Below are positions 1 to 9,491 of a DNA stretch of 64,000 bases, one piece after another. The translations under genes and the position numbers were made by a program. The stretch is from positions 310,001-374,000 of the forward strand of contig NZ_JAGGOI010000004.1 in the NCBI RefSeq assembly GCF_018614585.1, given 5' to 3'. The number at the start of each line of letters is the position of its first letter. Within the stretch, counting starts at the first letter, position 1. Origin of the DNA: Streptomyces sp. ISL-1 (GTDB taxonomy: Bacteria > Actinomycetota > Actinomycetes > Streptomycetales > Streptomycetaceae). Under the pieces are notes generated by a model. The model was not told the origin of the DNA. It worked only from the letters and a program-made list of their open reading frames with translations, and searched no databases.

Positions 1-39
1 GGGCTCAGGTCCACCGGCTCCGGCCGCCGGTTCAGGCCG

Positions 40-3000
40 TCAGCTGCGGCGCACCAGCGGGAAGGGCAGCGTCTCGCGGATGGTCAGCCCGGTGAGGAAC
101 ATGACGAGCCGGTCGACTCCGATGCCGAGACCTCCCGTCGGCGGCATGGCGTACTCAAGCGCGCCCAGGAAGTCCTCGTCGAGCTCCATTGCCTCCGGGT
201 CGCCTCCGGCGGCGAGCAGCGACTGGGCGGTGAGCCTGCGCCGCTGCTCCACGGGGTCGGTCAACTCCGAGTAGGCAGTGCCCAGTTCCGTACCGAAGGC
301 CACCAGGTCCCAGCGTTCGGCGAGCCGTGGGTCGCGGCGGTGCTGGCGAGTGAGCGGGGAGACGTCGGTCGGGAAGTCCTTGTAGAAGGTGGGCATCCTG
401 GTCCGCTCCTCGACGAGGCGCTCGTACATTTCGAGCACCACGTCGCCGCGGGTGTCGTCGGGGATGTGCGGGACGCCGGCCCGGTCGCAGAGTCGGCGCA
501 GCACGGCCTCGTCGGTGTCGGCGTCGACCTCCTCGCCGAGCGCCTCGGACACCGCTCCGTACAACGTCTTGACCGGCCAGGGGCCGGAGATGTCGTGAGC
601 GACGAGTTTGCCGTCCGGGCCGGCATTGTGCGCGATCGGGGCGCCGAACGCCGCGGTGGCCGCGCCCTGGATCAGCTCACGGGTCAGATCGAGCATCACG
701 TCGTAGTCGGCGAAGGCCTGATATGCCTCCAGCATCGTGAACTCGGGGTTGTGCTTGTAGGAGACGCCTTCGTTGCGGAAGGTGCGGCCCAGCTCGAAGA
801 CCTTCTCCATGCCGCCCACGCACAGCCGCTTGAGATACAGCTCGGGCGCGATGCGCAGATACAGGTCGAGGTCATAGGCGTTGATGTGGGTGGTGAAGGG
901 GCGGGCATTGGCGCCGCCGTGGATCTGCTGGAGCATCGGCGTCTCGACCTCGAGATAGCCGCGGTCCAGCAGTCCCTGGCGCAGTGCCTGGACGGCGGTG
1001 GACCGGTGGCGTACGACATCGCGGGCCTCGGGGCTCGACACCAGGTCGAGATAGCGGCGGCGGACCCGGGCCTCGGGGTCCGCCAGGCCGTGACGCTTGT
1101 CGGGCAGCGGGCGCAGGCATTTGCCGGTCAGCCGCCACTCGGTCACGAAGACGGAGATCTCGCCCTTGTCGCTGGCGCCGATCTCGCCGCCGGCGGTGAT
1201 GTGGTCGCCGAGGTCGACGACGGAGGTGAAGTCCTTCAGCAGGCCTTGACCGCAGTCCTCACGGGTGAGAGCGAGCTGAAGGTCGCCGGACCAGTCGCGC
1301 AGTACGGCGAAGACGACGCCGCCGAGATCGCGTACGGCCATCACGCGCCCGGCGACGGTGGCCTTGCGGCCGGTGCGGGTGCCGGGTTCGAGTGTGGGGG
1401 TCTCGGCCCGGATCTCGGCGAGGGTGTCTGTCGGCCGGGCGATGCCTACCGGGTAGGGGTCGGTGCCGTTGGCGCGCAGCCGCTCCAGCTTGCGGTGGCG
1501 GATCCGCACCTGCTCCGGCAGCCGCTTCGCCCCCGTCGCGTCGGGCGAGTCCGGACCCACCAGGCCGAGCGCGTCGATGGACGGCAGCCCCTCCGTGGTG
1601 ACGGGGGTGACCGCGCCCTTGGGCCGTCCCTTGCCGTTGCCCCAGAGCTTGCGCAGGCTCGGTACGGAGACGAAGCCCTCGGCGATCCCGGAGGCGAGGC
1701 CCACACGGGCGAGGGAGCCGGCGTCGCCGTAGCACAGGAAACGCGGATACCACTCGGGCTGGTACTTGACGTTGGACCGGTAAAGGGCTTCCAGCTGCCA
1801 CCACTTGGAGAAGAAGAGGAGCAGCCTGCGCCAGATCCGCAGGACGGGGCCCGCGCCGATGCGGGCGCCCTCCTCGAAGGCGGAGCGGAAGACGGCGAAG
1901 TTGAGGGAGACCCGGCGGATGCCGAGCCGGGACACATGGGCGCACAGCTCGGCGACCATGAACTCCACGACGCCGTTGGGCGCGGTGCGGTCCCGGCGCA
2001 TCAGGTCGAGCGAGATGCCTTCCCTGCCCCACGGCACGAAGGAGAGCAGGGCGATCAGATTGCCGTCCCGGTCGAGGGCCTCGACGAGCAGGCAGTCGCC
2101 GTCGGCCGGGTCGCCGAGGCGGTCGAGCGCCATGGAGAACCCGCGTTCGGTCTCGGTGTCCCGCCAGGCGTCGGCCTTGTCGACGATGCGCCGCATTTCC
2201 TCGTCGGTCAGGGCGGAGTGACGGCGGATCCGGGTGGTGGCGCCGGTCCGCTGTACTCGGTTCACGGCCTGCCGGGTGACCCGCATGTCGCGGCCGTTCA
2301 GGTCGAAGCGGCCGACGTTCAAGATCGCCTCGTCGCCGAGCTGGATCGCCCCGAGCCCGGCGCGGGCGAAGACCCTGGCGCCCTCCTCGGACGCGCCCAT
2401 CACGGCGGGGGCCCAGGCGTACCGTCTGGCTACGTCCAGCCAGGCCTCGATGGCGGGGAGCCATGCCGACCGGTCACCGACCGGATCGCCGCTGGCGAGG
2501 CACACGCCTGCCTCGACCCGGTAGGTGACGGCGCCCTTGCCGTTGGGTGAGAAGACGACGGCCTTGTCGCGGCGGGTGGCGAAGTAGCCGAGTGAGTCCT
2601 GGGAGCCGTAGGCGCCGAGCAGGGCGCGGATGCGGGGCTCCTCGTCACCGTGCAGGGCGGCTTCCAGGCGCTGCGAGCGAAACAGCGTCGCGGCCGCGCT
2701 GAGCAGGGCGATCGCGCCGAAGAGACCGAGCAGGAAGAAGAGCAGGCGCGGCGGGCGGCCGTCGAACTCGTCGCTGGAGACCAGTCCGCCGAGCACCCGG
2801 TTGGCGGCCCACAGCAGCCGCTGGCCCTGCGGCAGCCCGCCCGGGAACGCCTCGACAAGACCCCAGCCGACGAGGATGCCGGCGGCGAGCCCGAGGACCA
2901 GGACGAGGAGCGCGCGCCGCAGGGCACCGCGCCGGGTCTCCGCGTAGAACTCCCCGCGCGCCGTGACGAGCACCGCCACGGCGATCGCGCACAGCACGAG

Positions 3001-3345
3001 ATTGGGGATCCAGGTCCAGTCCTGGTCGAAGATCAGCACCAGTACGTCGGCGAGCAGCAGCAAGGTCAGATAGCCGACGACCAGCCACCAGGCGGCCTTC
3101 TTGCGGGCGCCGACGGCCGCGGCGAGCAGCAGCAGGAACGCGGCGTAGGCGAGGTTCGCGCTGACGGGAACGGTGACCCGGTCCAGGAAGAGGGCGACCG
3201 GTCGCAGCACCTGCCGCAGCGGAGGGATGAGCGCGAGGACTACACAGAACACGCCGAGTGCGCCGAAGAACATCGCGAATGCGCCGGGCACCCTGCTCAG
3301 CAAGCTGCCACGGGCGGGAGTCGGCTCCTGCACGGCGACACTCAT
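40..3345 (-). CDS. lysX: Bifunctional lysylphosphatidylglycerol synthetase / lysine--tRNA ligase
   Basis: Predicted membrane enzyme of 1101 residues that charges tRNA-Lys and transfers the lysine to phosphatidylglycerol, making the membrane surface more positive. Order seen: several hydrophobic segments in about the first 230 residues, an MprF-type DUF2156 lysyltransferase domain to about 560, an OB fold near 650-750, then a class II LysRS catalytic domain. Class II motif 2 ([11 protein letters not shown]) and motif 3 ([13 protein letters not shown]) are both present. Length and order match the actinobacterial LysX family. The frame is open for 158 codons further upstream, but that part is low-complexity and overlaps the divergent stress-protein gene, so I chose the ATG at 3345 ([13 protein letters not shown]). 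A TAGAGT hexamer lies 7 bases before this ATG and there is no ribosome binding site, which suggests a leaderless transcript. Confidence 0.95.
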   Translation of the reverse strand: MSVAVQEPTPARGSLLSRVPGAFAMFFGALGVFCVVLALIPPLRQVLRPVALFLDRVTVPVSANLAYAAFLLLLAAAVGARKKAAWWLVVGYLTLLLLADVLVLIFDQDWTWIPNLVLCAIAVAVLVTARGEFYAETRRGALRRALLVLVLGLAAGILVGWGLVEAFPGGLPQGQRLLWAANRVLGGLVSSDEFDGRPPRLLFFLLGLFGAIALLSAAATLFRSQRLEAALHGDEEPRIRALLGAYGSQDSLGYFATRRDKAVVFSPNGKGAVTYRVEAGVCLASGDPVGDRSAWLPAIEAWLDVARRYAWAPAVMGASEEGARVFARAGLGAIQLGDEAILNVGRFDLNGRDMRVTRQAVNRVQRTGATTRIRRHSALTDEEMRRIVDKADAWRDTETERGFSMALDRLGDPADGDCLLVEALDRDGNLIALLSFVPWGREGISLDLMRRDRTAPNGVVEFMVAELCAHVSRLGIRRVSLNFAVFRSAFEEGARIGAGPVLRIWRRLLLFFSKWWQLEALYRSNVKYQPEWYPRFLCYGDAGSLARVGLASGIAEGFVSVPSLRKLWGNGKGRPKGAVTPVTTEGLPSIDALGLVGPDSPDATGAKRLPEQVRIRHRKLERLRANGTDPYPVGIARPTDTLAEIRAETPTLEPGTRTGRKATVAGRVMAVRDLGGVVFAVLRDWSGDLQLALTREDCGQGLLKDFTSVVDLGDHITAGGEIGASDKGEISVFVTEWRLTGKCLRPLPDKRHGLADPEARVRRRYLDLVSSPEARDVVRHRSTAVQALRQGLLDRGYLEVETPMLQQIHGGANARPFTTHINAYDLDLYLRIAPELYLKRLCVGGMEKVFELGRTFRNEGVSYKHNPEFTMLEAYQAFADYDVMLDLTRELIQGAATAAFGAPIAHNAGPDGKLVAHDISGPWPVKTLYGAVSEALGEEVDADTDEAVLRRLCDRAGVPHIPDDTRGDVVLEMYERLVEERTRMPTFYKDFPTDVSPLTRQHRRDPRLAERWDLVAFGTELGTAYSELTDPVEQRRRLTAQSLLAAGGDPEAMELDEDFLGALEYAMPPTGGLGIGVDRLVMFLTGLTIRETLPFPLVRRS

Positions 3346-3352
3346 GATCTGC

Positions 3353-3399
3353 ACTCTAAGGAGGCCACCGGCGGGCCGCCTGTCGGGAGCGACTAGCCT
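3353..3399. promoter_or_regulatory. Divergent, apparently leaderless promoters for lysX and the stress protein
   Basis: Two -10-like hexamers of the TANNNT type face outward: TAGAGT on the minus strand at 3358-3353, 7 bases before the lysX ATG, and TAGCCT on the plus strand at 3394-3399, 7 bases before the GTG of the stress-protein gene. Neither gene has a Shine-Dalgarno sequence. A -10 box this close to the start codon is the usual layout of leaderless actinobacterial genes. No clear -35 is visible for either. Confidence 0.45.
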
Positions 3400-3406
3400 C
3401 GATGGT

Positions 3407-3880
3407 GTGACAGAGCAGCAGCCTCGGCAGCAACCGCAGCAATTCGAACGCGGCACCGACGGCCCCAAGGTCATCGTCGTCGGCCTGGACGGTTCCGATT
3501 CCTCGCTGCGTGCGGCTTCGTACGCGGGCGGTCTCGCCCGTCGGCAGAACGCCCTGCTCGCCATCGTGTACGTCCAGCCGGTGATGCCGGTGGGCGCGGC
3601 GTTCGGTGTCCCGGTCGGGGACACGACCGGGGAGATCGCCGAGGAACTGGTGGCCGAGATCCGCTCCGCCGCCGAGCGGGTCAAGGGGATCTGGGACGTC
3701 CGCTGGGAGTTCCACACCGTCCGCGGTGACCCGTACAACGGACTGGTCACCGCGGCCGACGAGCTGAAGGCGGACGCCGTCGTGGTCGGGGCTTCGGAGT
3801 CGGCGGGACACCGGATCATCGGGTCGGTGGCGGTCCGTCTGGTGAAGGCCGGGCGCTGGCCGGTGACCGTCGTTCCCTAG
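3407..3880 (+). CDS. Universal stress protein (UspA family)
   Basis: Single-domain UspA protein of 157 residues, expected to be cytoplasmic and to bind ATP. After a Gln-rich N-terminal tail (about 20 residues) comes the first beta strand [13 protein letters not shown]. Near the C-terminus is the nucleotide-binding pattern [17 protein letters not shown] followed by the last strand WPVTVVP. The start is the GTG at 3407, supported by divergence from lysX and the nearby -10 box; no ribosome binding site is seen. Its physiological role cannot be told from sequence. Confidence 0.85.
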   Translation: MTEQQPRQQPQQFERGTDGPKVIVVGLDGSDSSLRAASYAGGLARRQNALLAIVYVQPVMPVGAAFGVPVGDTTGEIAEELVAEIRSAAERVKGIWDVRWEFHTVRGDPYNGLVTAADELKADAVVVGASESAGHRIIGSVAVRLVKAGRWPVTVVP

Positions 3881-4062
3881 CCCGGGTGGCGGCCGCCGGT
3901 GGCGGCCGCCGGTCCCTGCTGCGTGCGCCGACCGTTCACCGCACCACTCGTCGCTCCGTGCGACCGCTCGCCGAAGACAGCTGTGCGCCGTCTGTCCCTC
4001 CGCGCCCGAATGCGTTCGTATACGCCACGTGGCAGCGACCTCCGCAGGGAAGGGCATTGGCA

Positions 4063-4620
4063 ATGGCGACCGCGACCGCTTCAGTGACGACCGACGAGCG
4101 GGCCATGGCGGATCTGCAGCGTGAACACGGCCCCGCTCTGTTCAGCTTTCTGCTCGGTCTGACCTATGGGGACCAGCAGCGCGCCGAGGATCTGCTGCAG
4201 GAGACGCTCGTACGGGCCTGGCAGCACCCCGAGGCGTTCGACGGCCCTTACGAGTCGATGCGGCCATGGCTCTTCACGGTCGGCCGCCGCCTGGCGATCG
4301 ACGCCCGCCGCTCCCGGCTGGCCCGTCCCACCGAGATCGGCGACGCGGTCCTGGCCTCCACGCCGGACCCGGCGGACGTCACGGAGGCGGCCGTCGCCGC
4401 GCTCGACGTCCGCGCCGCCGTGGAGTCACTGAGCCGCGAGCACCGCGCGGTGCTGGTGCAGATCTACTTCCACGGGCTGAGTGTCAATGAGGCCGCCGAG
4501 GCGCTCGGGATACCGGCAGGGACGGTCAAGTCGCGTTCGTACTACGCACTGCGTGCGCTCGCCCGCTGCCTGCCGGGCTACTCCCGTCCGCGCGCGACGG
4601 CGAGCGCGGGCCGTCCCTGA
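4063..4620 (+). CDS. ECF-type RNA polymerase sigma factor
   Basis: 185-residue sigma-70 family protein with only region 2 (FSFLLGLTYGDQQRAEDLLQ, RPWLFTVGRRLAID) and region 4 (LSREHRAVLVQIYFHG, EALGIPAGTVKSRSYYALR), the layout of ECF sigma factors. It should direct RNA polymerase to a small stress or envelope regulon. The ATG at 4063 follows AGGGAAGG by about 10 bases; the frame is open further upstream but without recognisable sequence. No anti-sigma gene is adjacent. The nearest zf-HC2 anti-sigma gene starts at 10592, about 6 kb away, so the partner is uncertain. Confidence 0.88.
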   Translation: MATATASVTTDERAMADLQREHGPALFSFLLGLTYGDQQRAEDLLQETLVRAWQHPEAFDGPYESMRPWLFTVGRRLAIDARRSRLARPTEIGDAVLASTPDPADVTEAAVAALDVRAAVESLSREHRAVLVQIYFHGLSVNEAAEALGIPAGTVKSRSYYALRALARCLPGYSRPRATASAGRP

Positions 4621-4810
4621 CTCCAGCACACTCGAGGCGCGGGCCGTCCCACACACGGGGCGCCGACAGGAGCCTCCGCAACGCGCGTCGCGATCGTTCG
4701 GCCGTTCGTCGCCGGGAGCGCGGCCGAGTCACGCGCGCCCCGGATGTCCCGCCGGTGTCCTCGTCCCCCTGCGGTCACGGCCAAAGGGCGACAGTATGCG
4801 AAACCTCACG

Positions 4811-4821
4811 CTCAAGTTGAG
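4811..4821. promoter_or_regulatory. Palindromic motif CTCAAGTTGAG upstream of the 4920 gene
   Basis: An 11-base perfect palindrome (CTCAA-G-TTGAG) lies about 100 bases before the GTG at 4920, in the 299-base gap after the sigma-factor gene. It is followed by GTAAAGA, AT-rich for this genome. It could be an operator or part of a promoter. Nothing else in the gap 4621-4919 looks coding. Confidence 0.3.
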
Positions 4822-4919
4822 TAAAGACGGGCTCCCCGCCGTGTTTCTCGGTGGAGGCTCTTCGTCGGGTCGGCACACGAAGCCGCCCAGCGAAGTCGTC
4901 CGGGAGGAAGGTGGGAAGC

Positions 4920-5447
4920 GTGCGGCCCGAGAGTTCGAACGGCACCAGCGGAGGCGGGCTGGCAGTCCCCATGGCGTGGCTCTGCGCCGAGTACATCGCC
5001 GACGAGATGCTGCGCACGGGCGCTCTCGTCGAGGGCGGTTCGCTCGAGTACCGGGCGGGCCGCCAGACGCTGGCGCTGACCATCTATCTGTGTGACAGCG
5101 CGGAAGAGCTCGCGGGCGTCCGGGTCATCTCCCGCATCGACGAGTGGCTGTCGCTGACCTCGTACGGCCATCCCTGGCGGGAGTGGGTGGAGGAGCGGCT
5201 GGCCGCCCGGCGGCAGCGGGAGAGCGAACTGGGCGACGGCGCCAACCCGGATCTGGCCCTCGCGCTGGGCGCCTGGGGCTGGCTGCGGCAGACCGAGCTG
5301 CTCGCCGCCGACCTCGGCCAGGGCAGCGAAGCGTGGCGCTCGCCGAACCCGATGGACGCGGCCGTGGACGAGTACGCGCAGATATGGACGCCCGCCTGGC
5401 AGTTGGGACTTCCGCTGAGCCATCTGGCCATCCACCTCTACTGCTGA
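4920..5447 (+). CDS. Conserved hypothetical protein
   Basis: Predicted soluble protein of 175 residues with no domain I can name. It has no signal peptide or membrane segment. Codon use is that of a real gene (strong third-position G/C) and the sequence is balanced, for example MAWLCAEYIADEMLRTGALV and PMDAAVDEYAQIWTPAWQLG. The GTG at 4920 is chosen because GGGAGGAAGG precedes it; the frame is open upstream to 4851 without a ribosome binding site. It follows the ECF sigma gene on the same strand but with its own candidate promoter region. Function unknown. Confidence 0.7.
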   Translation: MRPESSNGTSGGGLAVPMAWLCAEYIADEMLRTGALVEGGSLEYRAGRQTLALTIYLCDSAEELAGVRVISRIDEWLSLTSYGHPWREWVEERLAARRQRESELGDGANPDLALALGAWGWLRQTELLAADLGQGSEAWRSPNPMDAAVDEYAQIWTPAWQLGLPLSHLAIHLYC

Positions 5448-5583
5448 GGCGGGCCCGCCGACCGTCCGCCTCCCCGGGGACACCTGAGCAACCCGTGGGA
5501 TGGCCACCGGGAAGGCCACGGCGGCGCGGAGCCGCCTCGCCCGGCGGCTGAGCTGCCGCACGGCTCGGGTGGCCGCCGCAGTC

Positions 5584-6804
5584 TCAGTACCCGGACCTGC
5601 GGCCCGCCGAAGAGTGCACGCCCGCCCGGTACTTGGGGATCCGGATCGTGATCTTCATGCCCGCGCCGACGCCCGTCTCGATGACGAGCCCGTGTTCGTC
5701 CCCGTACACCTGGCGCAGCCGTTCGTCGACGTTGGAAAGCCCGATGCCCGACGACGACGTCAGCTCCCCCGCGAGAATCCCGCGCAGCACGTCCGGGTCC
5801 ATACCCACGCCGTCGTCCTCGATGGTCACCATCGCCTCGGCGCCGGCATCACGAGCCGCGATGGTGACGCGGCATTCGCTCTTCGAGTCCTCCAGGCCGT
5901 GTTTGACGGCATTCTCGACGAGCGGCTGCAGACACAGGAACGGCAGTGTCACGGGCAGCACTTCCGGCGCGACCTGGAGGGTCACCTTGAGCCGCTCGCC
6001 GAAGCGGGCCCCGGCGAGCGCCAGGTACTGCTCGATGGAGCGCAGCTCGTCCGCGAGGTTGGTGAACTCACCGTGCCTGCGGAAGGAGTAGCGGGTGAAG
6101 TCGGCGAATTCCAGGAGCAGTTCACGGGCCCGCTCGGGATCCGTGCGGACGAAGGAGGCGATCGCGGCGAGCGAGTTGAAGATGAAGTGCGGCGATATCT
6201 GGGCGCGCAGCGCACGGATCTCAGCCTCGATGAGCCGGGTGCGGGACCGGTCGAGCTCGGCCAGTTCCAGCTGTACGGAGACCCAGCGGGCCACCTCGGT
6301 CGCGGCCCTCACCAGGACGGCCGACTCCCGCGAGCCGTAGGCGACGAGCGCGCCGAGCACGCCCTCCTCGCCGGTCAGCGGGGCGATCACGGCCCAGCGC
6401 AGCGGGCACTCCAGGTCATCGCACTCGGTGTGCACGCTCTGGCTGCGCCCGGAGTCCAGCATTTCGGCGACGCGCACCATCACACGCTGCTCATGGTGGT
6501 CGGCGCCGGGACCGTCCCAGGCGAGGACGGACTCGCGGTCGGTGAGGCAGAGCGCCTCGGTGCCGAGCAGCGAGCGCAGCCGCCGGGCGGCCTTGCGTGC
6601 GGTGTCCTCGGTGAGGCCGGCGCGCAGCGGGGGCGCGGCGAGCGAAGCGGTGTGCAGGGTGTGGAAGGTGGCCCGTTCGACGGGCGTGCCCAGGTCGAGG
6701 TCGGACTTGACGCCGCGCCGTGCCGTCAGCCTGCCAAGCGCGATTCCGGCCACCAGCAACACCGCTCCGGCCGCTGCCAGTGCGGCCATCCCCATCCCGG
6801 TCAC
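5584..6804 (-). CDS. LytS/YehU-type sensor histidine kinase
   Basis: 406-residue kinase: one N-terminal membrane segment (residues about 4-25), a GAF-like middle region, a His_kinase domain with the phosphoacceptor motif AQISPHFIFNSL near residue 205, and a HATPase domain (LVENAVKHGL, DDGVGMD, GIGLSNVDERL). It should phosphorylate a LytTR-type regulator, probably the one at 9492-10319. The GTG start overlaps the TGA of the symporter gene as GTGA and follows GGAGCGGAAC, so the two genes are translationally coupled. ATG codons at 6795 and 6789 are possible alternatives. Confidence 0.9.
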   Translation of the reverse strand: MTGMGMAALAAAGAVLLVAGIALGRLTARRGVKSDLDLGTPVERATFHTLHTASLAAPPLRAGLTEDTARKAARRLRSLLGTEALCLTDRESVLAWDGPGADHHEQRVMVRVAEMLDSGRSQSVHTECDDLECPLRWAVIAPLTGEEGVLGALVAYGSRESAVLVRAATEVARWVSVQLELAELDRSRTRLIEAEIRALRAQISPHFIFNSLAAIASFVRTDPERARELLLEFADFTRYSFRRHGEFTNLADELRSIEQYLALAGARFGERLKVTLQVAPEVLPVTLPFLCLQPLVENAVKHGLEDSKSECRVTIAARDAGAEAMVTIEDDGVGMDPDVLRGILAGELTSSSGIGLSNVDERLRQVYGDEHGLVIETGVGAGMKITIRIPKYRAGVHSSAGRRSGY

Positions 6805-8534
6805 CGTTCCGCTCCTTCGGGCTGCGGCCTGCCGACGAGGTCTTCCGGCAGATGCAGCCGCGCGAGGATGGCGGTGGCGCCGGAAGGTATGTGGCTCGGC
6901 GTGGCCAGCGAGACCAGCACCATGGTCAAAAATCCGACGGGCACCGACCACACGGCGGGCCAGGCCATCAGGGTGTGCGCCCAGCCCTCGGGAGCGAGGC
7001 CCGCGCGGGTGGCCATCACAGCGGTGAGCGCGGCCCCGCCGCCGACGACGAGCCCCGCCGCGGCCCCCGGTGGGGTGAGCCTTCGCCACCAGATGCCGAG
7101 CACGAGCAACGGGCAGAAAGAGGACGCCGAGACGGCGAAGGCGAGGCCCACCGCGTCGGCGACGGGCACATTGGTGGCCACGATGCTGACGGCGAGCGGC
7201 ACCGCCATGGCGAGGAGGGTCGCGAGGCGGAAGTGCCGTACGCCTCGCGAGGGCAGCACGTCCTGTGTGATGACGCCGGCGACGGACATGGTCAGTCCGG
7301 ACGCGGTGGACAGGAACGCCGCGAAAGCGCCGCCGGCCAACAGCGCCCCGAGCAGGTCCCCCGCGATTCCGCCGACCATCCGCTCCGGCAGTACGAGCAC
7401 GGCCGCGTCCGCGTCCCCGGTCAGGGAGAGTTCGGGAGCGTAGATCCGCCCGAGCGCGCCGTAGACGGGGGGCAGCAGATAGAAAGCGCCGATCAGCCCG
7501 AGGACGACGAGGGTGGTGCGGCGCGCGGCACGTCCGTTGGGGCTGGTGTAGAAGCGGACAGCGACATGCGGAAGCCCCATCGTGCCGAGGAAGGTGGCGA
7601 GGATCAGTCCGTACGTCGCATACAGGTGGTAGCCGTCCCGGCCGCCGGAGAGCGGCTGCGACCAACTGGCCGGATCGGTGCCCGACGAGGCCCGTTCGGG
7701 CACTTTGGCGCCCTGCGGGAAGCCAAGGGTCGTGCCGGCCCCGATGCGATGGGTGCCCTTGTCGAGAGTGACCTTCTGGTCCTCGTACGGTGTGCCGTCG
7801 ACGTGGCCGCTGACGGTGAGGGTGAGTGGCCCGTCGAGGTCGACGCGGACGGTGTCGTCGATGCGTACGGCCGTGTGCTGGCGGAAGAGCGCCGGCGCGT
7901 CGAAGCGCGCCCGGGGCGTGTCGTCACCGGCCCAGGCGGCGACGAGGAACAGCGCGGGCACCAGCAGGGCGGTGAGCTTGAGCCAGTACTGGAAGGCCTG
8001 TACGAACGTGATGCTGCGCATGCCGCCGGCCGCGACGGCCCCGGTGACGACGAAGGCGACGACGAGGCCGCCCACCCAGTCGGGTGCGCCGGTGAGGATC
8101 TCCAGGGTGAGGCCCGCGCCCTGTAGTTGGGGCAGCAGATAGAGCCAGCCGATGCCGACGACGAAGAGGCTGGCGAGCCTGCGCACGGCGGCGGACTCCA
8201 GGCGGGCCTCGGCGAAGTCGGAAAGGGTGTACGCCCCCGAGCGGCGCAGCGGGGCGGCGACCAGCACCAGCAGGACGAGATATCCGGCGGTGTAACCGAC
8301 CGGGTACCAGAGCATGTCCGGGCCCTGCAGCAGGACCAGTCCGGCTATGCCGAGGAAGGAGGCGGCGGAGAGATACTCGCCGCTGATGGCGGCGGCGTTG
8401 AGGCCGGGTTTCACCGTGCGGGAGGCGACGTAGAAGTCGGAAGTGGTGCGGGATATTCGCAGGCCGAGCGCGCCGATGAGCACGGTGGCGAGCACCACGA
8501 CGGTGACGGCCGTCACCGCGTAGGTCTGGTTCAC
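6801..8534 (-). CDS. Sodium/solute symporter, cation-acetate (ActP) type
   Basis: 577-residue polytopic membrane protein of the SSS family. The early segment SDFYVASRTVKPGLNAAAIS and the following GEYLSAASFLGIAGL are characteristic of acetate/monocarboxylate symporters. A hydrophilic stretch of about 100 residues (from TPRARFDAPALF to GRDGYHLYAT) interrupts the membrane core and probably forms an extracytoplasmic domain. The GTG start at 8534 is 4 bases past the stop of the DUF485 gene and is preceded by AAGGA. The DUF485-symporter order is that of yjcH-actP. The substrate could be acetate, pyruvate or a related monocarboxylate. Confidence 0.88.
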   Translation of the reverse strand: MNQTYAVTAVTVVVLATVLIGALGLRISRTTSDFYVASRTVKPGLNAAAISGEYLSAASFLGIAGLVLLQGPDMLWYPVGYTAGYLVLLVLVAAPLRRSGAYTLSDFAEARLESAAVRRLASLFVVGIGWLYLLPQLQGAGLTLEILTGAPDWVGGLVVAFVVTGAVAAGGMRSITFVQAFQYWLKLTALLVPALFLVAAWAGDDTPRARFDAPALFRQHTAVRIDDTVRVDLDGPLTLTVSGHVDGTPYEDQKVTLDKGTHRIGAGTTLGFPQGAKVPERASSGTDPASWSQPLSGGRDGYHLYATYGLILATFLGTMGLPHVAVRFYTSPNGRAARRTTLVVLGLIGAFYLLPPVYGALGRIYAPELSLTGDADAAVLVLPERMVGGIAGDLLGALLAGGAFAAFLSTASGLTMSVAGVITQDVLPSRGVRHFRLATLLAMAVPLAVSIVATNVPVADAVGLAFAVSASSFCPLLVLGIWWRRLTPPGAAAGLVVGGGAALTAVMATRAGLAPEGWAHTLMAWPAVWSVPVGFLTMVLVSLATPSHIPSGATAILARLHLPEDLVGRPQPEGAER

Positions 8535-8538
8535 GAGG

Positions 8539-8919
8539 TCAGCGTCCTTCGACGAGCCTGGTGAAGTCCTCTTCGTTGCGCTCGGCCCGGCGTACATACC
8601 AGCGGGCGGTCAGCCACATCACGGGGTAGACCGCGACGCCGAGGGCCGCCCAGACGAAGGGCTCGGGCGAGGAGAGGGAGCCGCCGAAGACGGCCGGGAG
8701 CGCGAAGAGCAGCGGCAGCGAGCCGACGAGCAGGGCGAGCGTTCCGAGCGCGTAGAGCGCGGCCCGCAGCTGGCTGCGCATGAGCGAGCGCACATAGGTG
8801 GCGCCGAGCGTCGTCTGCTCGCTGATCTCGGACCGGGCGGGGGCGTGCCGCGCCGTGCGCCTGGCCCCGCGCGGCACGCCGGTGACCACCTCACGGCGGG
8901 GTTGTTGCTCTGCAGACAT
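8539..8919 (-). CDS. DUF485 family small membrane protein (YjcH-like)
   Basis: 126-residue protein with a basic, hydrophilic N-terminus (about 50 residues), two membrane segments (ALYALGTLALLVGSLPLLFA and PFVWAALGVAVYPVMWLTA) and the C-terminal ARWYVRRAERNEEDFTRLV typical of DUF485. Such proteins are encoded directly before ActP-type symporters and probably assist them. GGAGCGG precedes the ATG at 8919. The gene ends 4 bases before the symporter start. Confidence 0.87.
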   Translation of the reverse strand: MSAEQQPRREVVTGVPRGARRTARHAPARSEISEQTTLGATYVRSLMRSQLRAALYALGTLALLVGSLPLLFALPAVFGGSLSSPEPFVWAALGVAVYPVMWLTARWYVRRAERNEEDFTRLVEGR

Positions 8920-9039
8920 CGTCGTCCGCTCCAGCGTGTGTCGGCGGAATCTCGGGAGCTGTGGAGTCTACGCAGCGGCGATTACCTACGGTAGACACCT
9001 GCCGCGCCTCGAGACCGCCACGCTTCTCGGTGGGCCCTG

Positions 9040-9309
9040 TCAGTGGCCCGCGCGCTGGACGCAGTCACTCAGCGCGATCTCCAGCTCGACGTATGACTCC
9101 TCCGCCCTGCGGAACGCGACTTCGAGGGCGGCTTCGGCGCGCGGGCCGGCCAGCCCCTGTGCCGATTCCTGGATCTCGTACAGCACATCCGCCCAGCGCC
9201 CGGCCGCGCTCTTCGCGGTGGTGAGGAGTGCCTCGAGGTCACGGGCGCTGGACACCCGGGTCGCCGGCAGGCTCCGGAGTTCCTCCAGCAGTGCTTCGAT
9301 GTCGGACAT
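9040..9309 (-). CDS. Small hypothetical protein
   Basis: 89-residue, largely helical and charged protein (SDIEALLEELRSLPATRV to VELEIALSDCVQRAGH), with no membrane segment or known motif. AGAAGGGG lies just before the ATG at 9309; the longer open frame upstream is proline/arginine-rich and looks non-coding. It lies between the response-regulator and transporter genes of the minus-strand set, so it may belong to that system. Function unknown. Confidence 0.6.
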   Translation of the reverse strand: MSDIEALLEELRSLPATRVSSARDLEALLTTAKSAAGRWADVLYEIQESAQGLAGPRAEAALEVAFRRAEESYVELEIALSDCVQRAGH

Positions 9310-9491
9310 CAGGCCCCTTCTCCCGTGCCCGATCAAGGCTAGGCGGCGGGCAGGAGCGGTTGCCGCCGTATCCGGCGGCGGCTCGGTCAGCGGATGACGC
9401 GCGTCGCCGTACGGCCGTGGCGGGGCGACGAGCGGCTCCGTCCACCCGTCCAACGGTCGGCCGGGTCGGGGTGGGGGTGCGCGGCGGCGGT

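Noticed and set aside
340..2550. 736-codon open frame on the plus strand opposite lysX
   Set aside because: Product is Gly/Ala/Val/Asp-rich with no domain; it is the usual antisense shadow of a high-GC gene, and lysX is fully supported on the other strand.
3346..3819. N-terminal extension of lysX by 158 codons
   Set aside because: The extension is Ser/Thr/Pro/Arg-rich, overlaps the divergent stress-protein gene and has no family similarity; the -10 box sits right before ATG 3345.
3885..3910. Tandem 13-bp GGTGGCGGCCGCC repeat after the stress-protein gene
   Set aside because: Real but simple GC-rich repeat; it might help termination, but no proper stem-loop distinguishes it from composition.
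5520..5536. GGCGGC...GCCGCC inverted repeat between converging genes
   Set aside because: Six-base stem in very GC-rich DNA; too weak to call a terminator.
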